From Vibrio ziniensis (GTDB lineage Bacteria; Pseudomonadota; Gammaproteobacteria; Enterobacterales; Vibrionaceae): a DNA stretch of 64,000 nucleotides. Made by a program: the position numbers and the translations under genes. The DNA lies in contig NZ_CP049331.1 of assembly GCF_011064285.1 (NCBI RefSeq), positions 992,001 to 1,056,000 of the forward strand, read 5' to 3'. Below the pieces are notes generated by a model. The model saw nothing but the letters and a program-made list of their open reading frames with translations. It did no database searches and had not been told where the DNA came from. This document shows, piece by piece, positions 1-7,697 of the stretch (within the stretch, counting starts at the first letter, position 1; every line of letters begins with the position of its first letter).

Positions 1-1
1 C

Positions 2-535
2 TCACCAGGAAGAAACTGGATGACTGCAACCTCTATGGTGATTAACGGTGAAGCGGGAATGCAGATAATGGGTGACTGGGCAAAAGGCGAATTTTCTGCG
101 GCAGGAAAGGTACCGGGAAAAGATTATGTTTGTGCTCCAGCCTTTGGTACGGCTGGAAAATTCACTTACAACGTCGACAGTTTTGCCTTCTTTGAGCTTC
201 AGGATGAAGAAAATTTTAAAGCACAAAAAGCGCTGGCATCTACCATCCTAGACCCCAAGTTTCAGGAAATCTTCAACTTAAATAAAGGCTCGATTCCTGT
301 TCGGCTTGATATGGATATGTCCCATTTCGACCAGTGTGCGTTGGATTCAATGAAAGATTTTAAATCATCGGCTCAAACAGGCGATCTTGTACCAAGTATG
401 GCGCATGGCATGTCGACCGCAGGCTATGTTCAAGGTGCGATGTTTGATGTGATAACCAATTTCTTTAACGACCAAAGTGCCGTTCCAGCAGAGGCGGTAC
501 AGCGACTTGCTAAGGTTGTTAAATCTGCAATGTAG
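2..535 (+). CDS. Carbohydrate ABC transporter substrate-binding protein (C-terminal part)
   Basis: The reading frame is open at the left edge, so only the last 177 residues are present and the true start lies outside the window. The fragment begins with an NWMTATSMVINGEAGMQ segment, followed by MGDWAKGEF and, later, YNVDSFAFF. This arrangement is typical of the C-terminal lobe of periplasmic sugar-binding proteins of the UgpB/MalE-like superfamily, which deliver sugars to an inner-membrane ABC importer. The sugar cannot be told from this part. The permease and ATPase genes would be expected upstream, outside the window. A long gap, an inverted repeat and a new promoter separate it from dctP, so it is not in that operon. 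Confidence 0.8.
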   Translation, partial: SPGRNWMTATSMVINGEAGMQIMGDWAKGEFSAAGKVPGKDYVCAPAFGTAGKFTYNVDSFAFFELQDEENFKAQKALASTILDPKFQEIFNLNKGSIPVRLDMDMSHFDQCALDSMKDFKSSAQTGDLVPSMAHGMSTAGYVQGAMFDVITNFFNDQSAVPAEAVQRLAKVVKSAM

Positions 536-604
536 CAGCATAGATTTTTACCTCTAAAACAGGTTTACCACTAAAACATATTCACCTCTAAAAAACTTGG
601 CGGG

Positions 605-638
605 AAATGACACATACGCTTTTTTTGATGTGTCATTT
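605..638. repeat. 11-bp inverted repeat downstream of the ABC gene
   Basis: AAATGACACAT at 605-615 is matched by ATGTGTCATTT at 628-638 around a 12-base, T-rich loop. It may act as the terminator of the preceding gene, although the T run lies in the loop rather than after the stem. It could instead be a binding site upstream of dctP. Confidence 0.45.
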
Positions 639-652
639 TCCACCCATTTCTC

Positions 653-666
653 AACACGTTCGTGTT
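653..666. promoter_or_regulatory. 14-bp palindrome upstream of dctP (possible activator site)
   Basis: AACACGTTCGTGTT is a perfect palindrome about 80 bases upstream of the -24 element of the sigma-54 promoter. Enhancer sites for NtrC-class activators such as DctD usually lie roughly 80-150 bases upstream, so this is a plausible DctD site. The assignment is inferred from position and symmetry only. Confidence 0.35.
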
Positions 667-699
667 TCTTTTATCGGTATGAAAATTGTAAATTAAATG

Positions 700-738
700 T
701 AATTAATTGTTTTTTTAATGATTGTTAATTAATTGTTT
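700..738 (+). repeat. 13-bp direct repeats in the dctP promoter region
   Basis: TAATTAATTGTTT occurs at 700-712 and again at 726-738, offset by 26 bases, just upstream of the sigma-54 promoter. The tract is very AT-rich and could bend or bind a protein such as IHF, but I see no good IHF consensus. Confidence 0.4.
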
Positions 739-742
739 CAAC

Positions 743-759
743 TTGGCTTACTCCTTGCT
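743..759 (+). promoter_or_regulatory. Sigma-54 (RpoN) promoter of dctPQM
   Basis: TTGGCTTACTCCTTGCT matches the -24/-12 sigma-54 consensus: GG at 745-746 and GC at 757-758 have the required 10 bases between them. It lies about 65 bases before the dctP start. Next to a gene pair for the sigma-54-dependent activator DctD and its sensor DctB, it explains how dicarboxylate induction would work. Confidence 0.85.
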
Positions 760-822
760 CTATAGAGTTTATGCAGCGCTCATTGATGAGTTTGCTGATG
801 ATATAAACCAAGGAGAATAATA

Positions 823-1821
823 ATGTTAAAGCCTCTTACTCTACTGACTGCCTCTATCCTAGCTGTAACTAGTTTCAACGCTGCTGCTAACTGTGACCCA
901 GGTGAAATCGTGATTAAATTCAGTCACGTAACCAACACAGATAAACACCCCAAAGGTATCGCAGCAACACTGCTTGAAAAACGCGTGAACGAAGAGATGA
1001 ATGGCAAAGCTTGTATGCAAGTTTACCCAAACTCGACGCTATACGATGATGATAAAGTTCTTGAAGCATTGTTGAACGGCGATGTGCAGCTAGCAGCTCC
1101 GTCTCTGTCTAAATTTGAAAAATTTACCAAAAAGTTCCGCCTTTTCGACTTACCTTTCCTTTTTGAAGACGTAGATGCAGTAGACCGTTTCCAGACCTCT
1201 GACGCTGGTGAACAGCTAAAGAACGCAATGACTCGCCGTGGTGTAAAAGGTCTTGAATTCTGGCACAACGGTATGAAGCAAATTTCTGCTAACAAACCAA
1301 TCCTTGTTCCAGCAGATGCAAAAGGTCTTAAATTCCGTGTTCAGGCTTCTGATGTTCTTGTAGCTCAGTTTGAACAGCTCAACGCTAACCCTCAAAAAAT
1401 GTCGTTTGCCGAAGTATATGGTGGCTTACAGACCAAAGTTATCGATGGTCAGGAGAACACTTGGTCGAACACTTACGGTCAAAAATACTTCGAAGTTCAA
1501 GATGGTATTACTGAAACCAACCACGGCATTCTTGATTACCTAGTCGTGACTTCTACCAAATGGTGGGACGGTCTACCAGCCGATGTTCGCGATCAGCTAG
1601 CGACCATTCTTAATGAAGTCACTGTGACTCGAAATGCTGAGTCAAACAAAGTTGAAGAGCAAAACAAGCAATACATTCTTGAAGCGGGTGGTGTAGTTCG
1701 TCAACTAACACCAGAACAACGCCAACAGTGGGTTGATGCTCTGAAACCAGTTTGGAAGAAGTTTGAGAAAGATATCGGTAGTGATCTGATTGATGCTGCT
1801 TTGGCTTCAAATAAGAAGTAA
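823..1821 (+). CDS. dctP: TRAP C4-dicarboxylate transporter, periplasmic binding protein DctP
   Basis: This 332-residue protein binds C4-dicarboxylates such as succinate, fumarate and malate in the periplasm and hands them to the DctQM permease. Residues 1-22 form a signal peptide ending near AAA-NC. The DctP family shows in the KFSHVTNTD start of the mature protein and in the ligand-clamping arginine (Arg172) in the KFRVQAS motif. The start is preceded by AAGGAG at about 9 bases. It is the first gene of dctPQM, driven by the sigma-54 promoter at 743-759, and is followed by a hairpin that should favour DctP over the permease subunits. The exact ligand is inferred from family and neighbours. 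Confidence 0.95.
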   Translation: MLKPLTLLTASILAVTSFNAAANCDPGEIVIKFSHVTNTDKHPKGIAATLLEKRVNEEMNGKACMQVYPNSTLYDDDKVLEALLNGDVQLAAPSLSKFEKFTKKFRLFDLPFLFEDVDAVDRFQTSDAGEQLKNAMTRRGVKGLEFWHNGMKQISANKPILVPADAKGLKFRVQASDVLVAQFEQLNANPQKMSFAEVYGGLQTKVIDGQENTWSNTYGQKYFEVQDGITETNHGILDYLVVTSTKWWDGLPADVRDQLATILNEVTVTRNAESNKVEEQNKQYILEAGGVVRQLTPEQRQQWVDALKPVWKKFEKDIGSDLIDAALASNKK

Positions 1822-1829
1822 TGACGTTT

Positions 1830-1858
1830 GCCCCTGCTTATTCGGGTAGGGGCTTTTT
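1830..1858 (+). terminator. Intercistronic hairpin terminator/attenuator between dctP and dctQ
   Basis: GCCCCT at 1830-1835 pairs with AGGGGC at 1848-1853, directly followed by TTTTT. The hairpin lies inside the operon, so it probably ends most transcripts after dctP and lets some continue into dctQM. That would match the need for excess binding protein. Confidence 0.75.
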
Positions 1859-1908
1859 ATGCCAATTACATTACGACAATAACGATTACAACAAGAGCTA
1901 AGTATCTT

Positions 1909-2571
1909 ATGGAACAGTCATTTTTTGCCAAAGTCGGTCGTATCACTGACAAAGCGGAAGAGACATTAATTGCCTTCTTCTTGGGTGCAATGACACTACT
2001 TACCTTCGCCAACGTAGTGTTGCGCTATCTGTTCAACGACAACATTCTCTGGGCGCTAGAGCTAACGGTATTCATGTTTGCGTGGATGGTACTCGTGGGA
2101 GCGTCTTATGGGGTTAAAAAACACTTTCACATTGGTGTTGACGTCATCATCAATAAAGCACCTCCTGCGGGTCGTAAAATCTATGCGTTGATTGCGATTT
2201 CATGCTGTTTAGCATTCTCGACTTTTCTGCTTATCGGCTCTTGGAACTACTGGTATCCGTTTGCTACCGAGCGAGCTTGGTATGAAACTGACGATATTCC
2301 TATGCCAGAGATGCTGCAATTTTTGTCGGACTGGCTCAATGAAGGTGAGCGCTACGAAAAGCTGCCTCGATTCATTCCTTACATGGCGCTGCCAGTCGGT
2401 ATGGCAATGTTGACGTTTCGCTTCCTACAGATCGCTTATCAGATTTTAACGGGCAAATTGGACCGTATGATCGCAGGTCATGAAGCGGAAGAAGATCTTG
2501 ATGCATTAAAAGCTGAATTGGCAGATGTGGAAGATGTCATGAGTGCTAATAATAAGAATAAGGAGCAGTAA
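1909..2571 (+). CDS. dctQ: TRAP transporter small permease subunit DctQ
   Basis: This 220-residue inner-membrane protein has about four membrane segments, including an AFFLGAMTLLTFANVVLRY helix and the FMFAWMVLVGASYG helix typical of DctQ. It forms the membrane complex with DctM. The reading frame is open from a TTG at 1828, but that codon lies in the dctP terminator hairpin. The ATG at 1909, starting MEQSFFAK, fits the family better. The C-terminal 40 residues are charged and cytoplasmic. Only three bases separate it from dctM. Confidence 0.92.
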   Translation: MEQSFFAKVGRITDKAEETLIAFFLGAMTLLTFANVVLRYLFNDNILWALELTVFMFAWMVLVGASYGVKKHFHIGVDVIINKAPPAGRKIYALIAISCCLAFSTFLLIGSWNYWYPFATERAWYETDDIPMPEMLQFLSDWLNEGERYEKLPRFIPYMALPVGMAMLTFRFLQIAYQILTGKLDRMIAGHEAEEDLDALKAELADVEDVMSANNKNKEQ

Positions 2572-2574
2572 GTC

Positions 2575-3936
2575 ATGGCTATTTTGTTGTTATTCCTACT
2601 CGTCATCGGCTTTATGCTGATTGGCGTACCGATTGCGATATCACTGGGCTTGTCGAGTATTCTATTTTTGATGTGGCATTCAGATGCTTCATTGGCTTCG
2701 GTGGCTCAGACTCTTTTTAACGCCTTTGAAGGTCACTATACCCTTTTAGCTATTCCATTCTTCATTTTGGCGTCGAGCTTTATGTCTACTGGCGGCGTAG
2801 CGAAACGTATCATTCGTTTCGCGATTGCGATGGTAGGTTGGTTCCGTGGCGGCTTAGCCGTTGCTTCAGTTGTCGCTTGTATGATGTTCGCAGCGCTATC
2901 CGGTTCTTCACCAGCAACGGTTGTGGCTATCGGTAGTATCGTTATTGCCGGTATGGTGAAAAATGGCTACAGCAAAGAGTTTGCAGCAGGCGTTATTTGT
3001 AACGCAGGTACACTGGGGATTCTTATACCGCCATCAATTGTAATGGTTGTGTACTCTGCTGCGACCAACGTGTCTGTTGGTCGTATGTTCCTTGGCGGGG
3101 TAATTCCGGGATTGCTAGCAGGTCTGATGTTGATCATTGCGATCTACATTACTGCACGTATCAAAAATCTACCAAGACAACCTTTTGTGGGTTGGAAAGA
3201 AGCAATATCAGCTGCGAAAGATGCAAGCTGGGGTCTGCTTTTGGTGGTCATTATACTTGGCGGTATTTATGGTGGTATCTTTACGCCAACCGAGGCGGCA
3301 GCAGTTGCAGCAGTGTATTCATTCTTTATTGCCAACTTTATCTATCGCGATATGGGACCGTTCGCCGATAAGAACAACACCAAACCATTCCTCGTTAAAG
3401 CGGTTGAAACTTTTGTTCATAAAGATACACAAAATACGCTGTATGACGCAGGTAAACTGACAATCATGTTGCTGTTTATCATTGCTAACGCTCTGATTTT
3501 GAAACATGTACTGACCGAAGAACGCGTCCCTCAGATGATCACAGAATCGATGCTTTCTGCTGGCTTAGGTCCAATTGCTTTCCTAATTGTGGTCAACGTA
3601 TTGTTGTTGATTGGTGGTCAGTTTATGGAACCATCAGGTCTGCTGATCATTGTGGCTCCATTGGTATTCCCAATCGCGATTCAGCTAGGCATCGACCCGA
3701 TTCACTTGGGTATCATGATGGTCGTGAACATGGAGATAGGTATGATAACGCCGCCTGTCGGGCTCAACCTCTTTGTAACTGCAGGGGTTGCGAAGATGTC
3801 GATGATGGATGTTGTCAAAGCCGCTTTACCATGGGTAGGCATTATGTTCCTATTCTTGATCATCGTAACTTATGTACCTATCGTATCGACTTGGTTACCA
3901 ACGTTACTGATGGGGCCGGAAATCATCACCAAATAA
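2575..3936 (+). CDS. dctM: TRAP transporter large permease subunit DctM
   Basis: DctM (453 residues) is the sodium-driven permease that moves the dicarboxylate across the inner membrane. It is hydrophobic throughout, with about 11-12 membrane helices. Family signatures include the ALSGSSPATVVAIG region, GILIPPSIVMVVY and the second half-repeat NMEIGMITPPVGLNLFV. There is a roughly 50-residue charged insert around residues 260-290. It follows dctQ by three bases and ends the operon at a strong hairpin. Confidence 0.95.
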   Translation: MAILLLFLLVIGFMLIGVPIAISLGLSSILFLMWHSDASLASVAQTLFNAFEGHYTLLAIPFFILASSFMSTGGVAKRIIRFAIAMVGWFRGGLAVASVVACMMFAALSGSSPATVVAIGSIVIAGMVKNGYSKEFAAGVICNAGTLGILIPPSIVMVVYSAATNVSVGRMFLGGVIPGLLAGLMLIIAIYITARIKNLPRQPFVGWKEAISAAKDASWGLLLVVIILGGIYGGIFTPTEAAAVAAVYSFFIANFIYRDMGPFADKNNTKPFLVKAVETFVHKDTQNTLYDAGKLTIMLLFIIANALILKHVLTEERVPQMITESMLSAGLGPIAFLIVVNVLLLIGGQFMEPSGLLIIVAPLVFPIAIQLGIDPIHLGIMMVVNMEIGMITPPVGLNLFVTAGVAKMSMMDVVKAALPWVGIMFLFLIIVTYVPIVSTWLPTLLMGPEIITK

Positions 3937-3960
3937 AAATGATGACGTGAGATGAAAAAA

Positions 3961-3985
3961 ACGCCTAGAATTGCTAGGCGTTTTT
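3961..3985. terminator. Terminator between convergent dctM and dctD
   Basis: ACGCCTAG at 3961-3968 pairs with CTAGGCGT at 3974-3981, with an A run before and a T run after. It can serve dctPQM on the plus strand and dctBD on the minus strand. Confidence 0.85.
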
Positions 3986-4004
3986 CTACTGTTTGGCACT
4001 ACTT

Positions 4005-5345
4005 TTAGTCTTTGTAGTTATCTTTATTTATCTGATATTTCTGCATTTTGTCATAGAGTGTCTTTCGCGGAATATTGAGAATTTCCATGGCGTCTTTAAT
4101 GCTGCCGGAACACTCAATCAGCGTTTGATCTATCAGTGATTTTTCGTACTCTGCTACTTGATCCGCAAGGCTGGTTAATACTTTAGCGTTGTTGCTCTGC
4201 TCACCAAGTTCTGAAAGCTTCCCAAGTAACACATAGCGTTCTGCTGCATTACGTAGCTCCCTCACATTCCCCGGCCAGTCATGACTGAGCAATGCTTGCA
4301 AAGCACTCTGAGGTAAAGCGGTTGCCGCTTTTCCGTAGCGAGCCGCTGCTACAAGCAGAAAGTGATGGAAGAGGGCTGGTATATCCTCTCGGCGTTCGCG
4401 AAGCGGTGGTATATCAAGGGTCACTATGTTGAGCCGGTAATAGAGATCTTGGCGAAAGTTTCCTTCTAACGCTGCCTTTTTCAAATCGACTTTGGTCGCT
4501 GCAATAACGCGAATATCCAGTGGGATAAGCTCATTCGAACCGACTCGTTCGATAACGCGTTCCTGCAACACACGTAGCAAACGAATTTGAGCTTGCATAG
4601 GCATTGATTCAATCTCATCAAGAAACAGAGTCCCGCCTTGAGCATGTTCAAACTTACCGATACGTTTGGTGTCCGCACCGGTAAAAGCACCTTTTTCGTG
4701 TCCGTAAAGTTCACTCTCAATGAGATTTTCCGGTACAGCTCCGCAGTTAACTGCCACGAAGTTTTTTTCACGTCGAGAGCTTTGTTCGTGCAGAGAACGA
4801 GCGATAAGCTCTTTTCCCGTACCAGTCTCACCAAACAGAAGAATGTCCGCGTTGGTGTCGGCAACGTGAGTAATGGTATCTCTTAACGCAATAATGCTGT
4901 TGGTCTCACCGATGATTCTCGGACCAAGAGTCTGGCTGGCTTTGAGGCTACGTTTTAACTGTTGGTTTTCCAACGTTAGTTTTCTGCGTTCAATAGCTCG
5001 ATTGACGGTTTCAATGAGTCTTTCTGGTGCGAAAGGTTTCTCGATAAAGTCATAAGCGCCGTCATGCATCGCTTGCACTGCCATGGATATATCACCATGA
5101 CCAGTGATGAGAATGACCGGCACATCACTGTCTTGATGATGAATAGAAGACAGAAGATTCTGCCCACTGATTCCCGGTAGACAGATGTCTGTCACGACGA
5201 CCATTGGCAACTTATCTTGCTTGATGGCTAGCAGCGCGTCTTCTGCGCTGGAGAAAAATTTGGCATCGATATCTGCCAGTTCAAAGCTCTGCTCGATTGC
5301 TATTCGAATGTCCGATTCGTCATCAATAAAAAATACATCGCACAT
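4005..5345 (-). CDS. dctD: C4-dicarboxylate response regulator DctD (sigma-54 activator)
   Basis: This 446-residue NtrC-class activator has three domains. A receiver domain covers residues 1 to about 120, with acidic residues Asp8/Asp9 and phospho-acceptor Asp53 in the VVTDICLPG motif. A central AAA+ domain follows, with GETGTGKE as Walker A, the sigma-54-contacting GAFTGA loop and the LFLDEIESM Walker B. The Fis-type helix-turn-helix at the end includes AMEILNIPRKTLYDKM. Phosphorylated by DctB, it should open the sigma-54 promoter of dctPQM, which lies on the other strand just beyond the operon. It sits 15 bases after dctB and both are probably co-transcribed. Confidence 0.95.
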   Translation of the reverse strand: MCDVFFIDDESDIRIAIEQSFELADIDAKFFSSAEDALLAIKQDKLPMVVVTDICLPGISGQNLLSSIHHQDSDVPVILITGHGDISMAVQAMHDGAYDFIEKPFAPERLIETVNRAIERRKLTLENQQLKRSLKASQTLGPRIIGETNSIIALRDTITHVADTNADILLFGETGTGKELIARSLHEQSSRREKNFVAVNCGAVPENLIESELYGHEKGAFTGADTKRIGKFEHAQGGTLFLDEIESMPMQAQIRLLRVLQERVIERVGSNELIPLDIRVIAATKVDLKKAALEGNFRQDLYYRLNIVTLDIPPLRERREDIPALFHHFLLVAAARYGKAATALPQSALQALLSHDWPGNVRELRNAAERYVLLGKLSELGEQSNNAKVLTSLADQVAEYEKSLIDQTLIECSGSIKDAMEILNIPRKTLYDKMQKYQINKDNYKD

Positions 5346-5360
5346 ACATTTCCCTTATTT

Positions 5361-7184
5361 TTATAATTCTGGACTGACTTGGGTTTGTTCTAGACTATTC
5401 TGATTTTTATTAAGGACAATAGTGAATCTTGCCCCACCGAGTAGAGAAGAGTGGGCGGTTAAATCCCCACCCATGCTATGCATGATTTGTTGGGATATAG
5501 ATAACCCCAAACCCAAACCATTTTTCTTCGTGGTATAGAAAGGTTCGAACAGATTCTTCATCTGTTCCAAATTAATACCCATACCTGTGTCGTCGACATG
5601 AATACAGATATGTTCTGGTTGTTCTTCTAAAGTAAGAACCACTTTTTTAATCTCCTGCTCATCAACGGCCTGCATTGCATTGGTCAGCAAGTTAATAATG
5701 ACCTGCTCTAACTGAATTGGGTTAATGCTGCAGCAAACTGGTGCTTCTGGAGCTTGAATTTCAAACTCTATGTAATGAGATTTAAACTGAGGCTGCATCA
5801 GTTCTTTGGCATTGATAATCAGAGGTAGCAACTGTGCTTCTACGTGTTCATCGCTTTCTGTTTTTCTGGCAAAGGATTTGAGCTGTTCGCTGATTTTGGC
5901 CATGCGAACGGTAAGTGCAGAAATACGTTCCAGATTTTCGTCAGTACGTTCAGGTTTGCCATTGGAAAGGAAGCGCCTGCCATTGTCAGCAAAGCTGCGT
6001 ATCGCTGCTAAAGGGTTGTTTAGTTCATGGCTTATGCTTGCTGACATCTGACCAAGGACAGCCAATTTAGCTGCCTGTATTAACTCATTTTGCGTTTGCC
6101 TTAGGATTTGTTCTGTTTTAATTCTCTCGCCAATTTCTACGTGCAATTTTGCAGTTCTTTCCATAACCAAAAATTCCAGTTTTTGCTTTGCTTCGACTTG
6201 TAGTCGCTCGATCTGACGTTGGCGGATCTGACGATGATGCAAAAGTAGAAAGGCAAGATAAACAATGGCAAAAATCATAGTCAGAATGATGAGGAAACCA
6301 AAGGTATCCCAGAACACATTAACTTTAGGTGACAGAACATGGATGTTGAGCGCGAGATTATTCAGTTTATTGGTTGAAACAATATAGTCGTCTTTAATCC
6401 AGCCCTGATTAGGTTTGACCCATTCAGTCTCCGCAAGGTTGACGTCACCATAGAAACCCAAAGATAGAATGGTGCTATCTAAATACTGGCGAGTGTCTGT
6501 TACTTTTTGGCGTGCTTCCTCGCTGAGCTCGGAAACACTATGGAACAGCCAGTCAGGTCGACTAGACATGAATACAATGTTGTTATCATCCGTAGCAACG
6601 AAATAACTGTTCTTGCTCTGCCAGTTTTCTTCAATAGATGAGAGATCCATTTTTACGACTACTACGCCAATGACTTCAGCTGCGTAGATCACCGGATAAG
6701 CATAGTAATAGCCCCTTTGCCCGGAAGTGGACCCAAGGGCAAAATACTGACTTTTTTTGCCAGAAATTGCATCATAGAAATAGGGGCGCCATGCGAAGTT
6801 ACGCCCGATAAAGGAACGATCCAAGTTCCAGTTGCTAGAAGCGATAGTATTCCCAATATCATCCAGTAAATAGGTATCGGCAGCCTGAATCACGTCGTTT
6901 ACTTGCTCTAAATAGAGGTTGGTTAAATCAATTTGTGCACTGTTTTCTGGATGACTCAACGCATCGACCAGTTCTTTATCTTTGGATAATAAGCGAGGAA
7001 TGTGGGCATATTTGTCCAGTTTGGTAGAAATGTGACTAGAGAAACGTTCAAGTTCTGACTGTTGCTCAATCAAGAGTGACTGGTAGCTATAGCGCCAAAC
7101 TAAATGTGCGGCCATCGCCGCGATGACGCTATAAATGATCAAAAACAACACTGAGAGTTGGCGTATAGACAGCATCCTTGTCAT
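5361..7184 (-). CDS. dctB: C4-dicarboxylate sensor histidine kinase DctB
   Basis: The protein (607 residues) has one membrane helix near the N terminus (about residues 8-30) and a large periplasmic sensing region with Cache/PAS-like features such as FIGRNFAWRPYF. A second membrane helix lies near residues 290-310. The cytoplasmic kinase has the phospho-accepting His in ISHELNNPLAAIRS, the N box NLLTNAMQAV and the glycine boxes DDTGMGI and GLGLGLSIS. It senses external dicarboxylate and phosphorylates DctD. The ATG start is supported by AAGGAA upstream. The transporter itself may help in sensing, as in rhizobial Dct systems; nothing here tests that. Confidence 0.94.
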   Translation of the reverse strand: MTRMLSIRQLSVLFLIIYSVIAAMAAHLVWRYSYQSLLIEQQSELERFSSHISTKLDKYAHIPRLLSKDKELVDALSHPENSAQIDLTNLYLEQVNDVIQAADTYLLDDIGNTIASSNWNLDRSFIGRNFAWRPYFYDAISGKKSQYFALGSTSGQRGYYYAYPVIYAAEVIGVVVVKMDLSSIEENWQSKNSYFVATDDNNIVFMSSRPDWLFHSVSELSEEARQKVTDTRQYLDSTILSLGFYGDVNLAETEWVKPNQGWIKDDYIVSTNKLNNLALNIHVLSPKVNVFWDTFGFLIILTMIFAIVYLAFLLLHHRQIRQRQIERLQVEAKQKLEFLVMERTAKLHVEIGERIKTEQILRQTQNELIQAAKLAVLGQMSASISHELNNPLAAIRSFADNGRRFLSNGKPERTDENLERISALTVRMAKISEQLKSFARKTESDEHVEAQLLPLIINAKELMQPQFKSHYIEFEIQAPEAPVCCSINPIQLEQVIINLLTNAMQAVDEQEIKKVVLTLEEQPEHICIHVDDTGMGINLEQMKNLFEPFYTTKKNGLGLGLSISQQIMHSMGGDLTAHSSLLGGARFTIVLNKNQNSLEQTQVSPEL

Positions 7185-7323
7185 AGTTTTCGTTCCTTGT
7201 TTATCTCGCCACTCATGATACTGGGAACTTCAATTTGGCTGTTTAAAAACATATCGAATATGGGAGGCAAAACAAGAGCCAGATCTCTTTTTGATTATTT
7301 GAGGAAAAAAATCCCTCGATTCT

Positions 7324-7351
7324 CTTGAAAAAGCCTATATTGTCCCCATTT
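7324..7351 (+). promoter_or_regulatory. Sigma-32-type heat-shock promoter upstream of tig
   Basis: CTTGAAA at 7324-7330 and CCCCATTT at 7344-7351, with 14 bases between CTTGAA and CCCCAT, match the RpoH consensus closely. It points toward tig, about 350 bases away, and could place tig and perhaps clpPX under heat-shock control. This is a sequence match only. Confidence 0.65.
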
Positions 7352-7648
7352 CAGAGCCATCAGGAGATCCATCCACTGGTTGTTTTTTTATCAGTTAAAG
7401 AGTTTTTTAGGACATTGGCTTTTTCTTGCCGGGTATTAGCTCGACAGCTAAAGCTGAGATCGGTAGTATATCGCGTCTAATTTTTAGTCCTGAGGCTAAT
7501 CAGAGATACCTTTATTCGGCGCAAATCGTCCAAAGATGTCACTCATTAGTTCGATATTTAGGTGAATATCACTGAGAGTATCGATGCTCAATATTTACAG
7601 TTAGTGTTCTACCGAGCACAAGATAAGGATGAAGCCAAACAGATATGT

Positions 7649-7678
7649 TGGCTCATGATGCTCAGGAATGCTGAGCCA
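7649..7678 (+). promoter_or_regulatory. Leader hairpin just before tig
   Basis: TGGCTCA at 7649-7655 pairs with TGAGCCA at 7672-7678; an alternative inner pairing is CTCAG (7661-7665) with CTGAG (7671-7675). No T run follows. It ends six bases before the GAGG ribosome-binding sequence at 7684-7687, so it might affect translation of tig. Confidence 0.4.
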
Positions 7679-7697
7679 GTTTTGAGGTTTAAATACA

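Larger units (their letters stand above)
7185..7697. other. 513-bp gene-free region between divergent dctB and tig
   Basis: No convincing coding region is visible. It holds the dctB promoter region on the minus strand, a sigma-32-like promoter at 7324-7351 facing tig, and a hairpin just before the tig start at 7649-7678. The tig leader would be over 300 bases long if transcription starts at that promoter. Confidence 0.6.

Noticed and set aside
1828..1908. N-terminal extension of dctQ from a TTG codon
   Set aside because: The codon lies in the dctP terminator hairpin and the extra 27 residues do not resemble the family; the ATG at 1909 gives the usual start.
4481..4864. Minus-strand 127-codon open frame inside dctD
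   Set aside because: It overlaps dctD in another frame and shows no family features; it is a shadow of the real gene.
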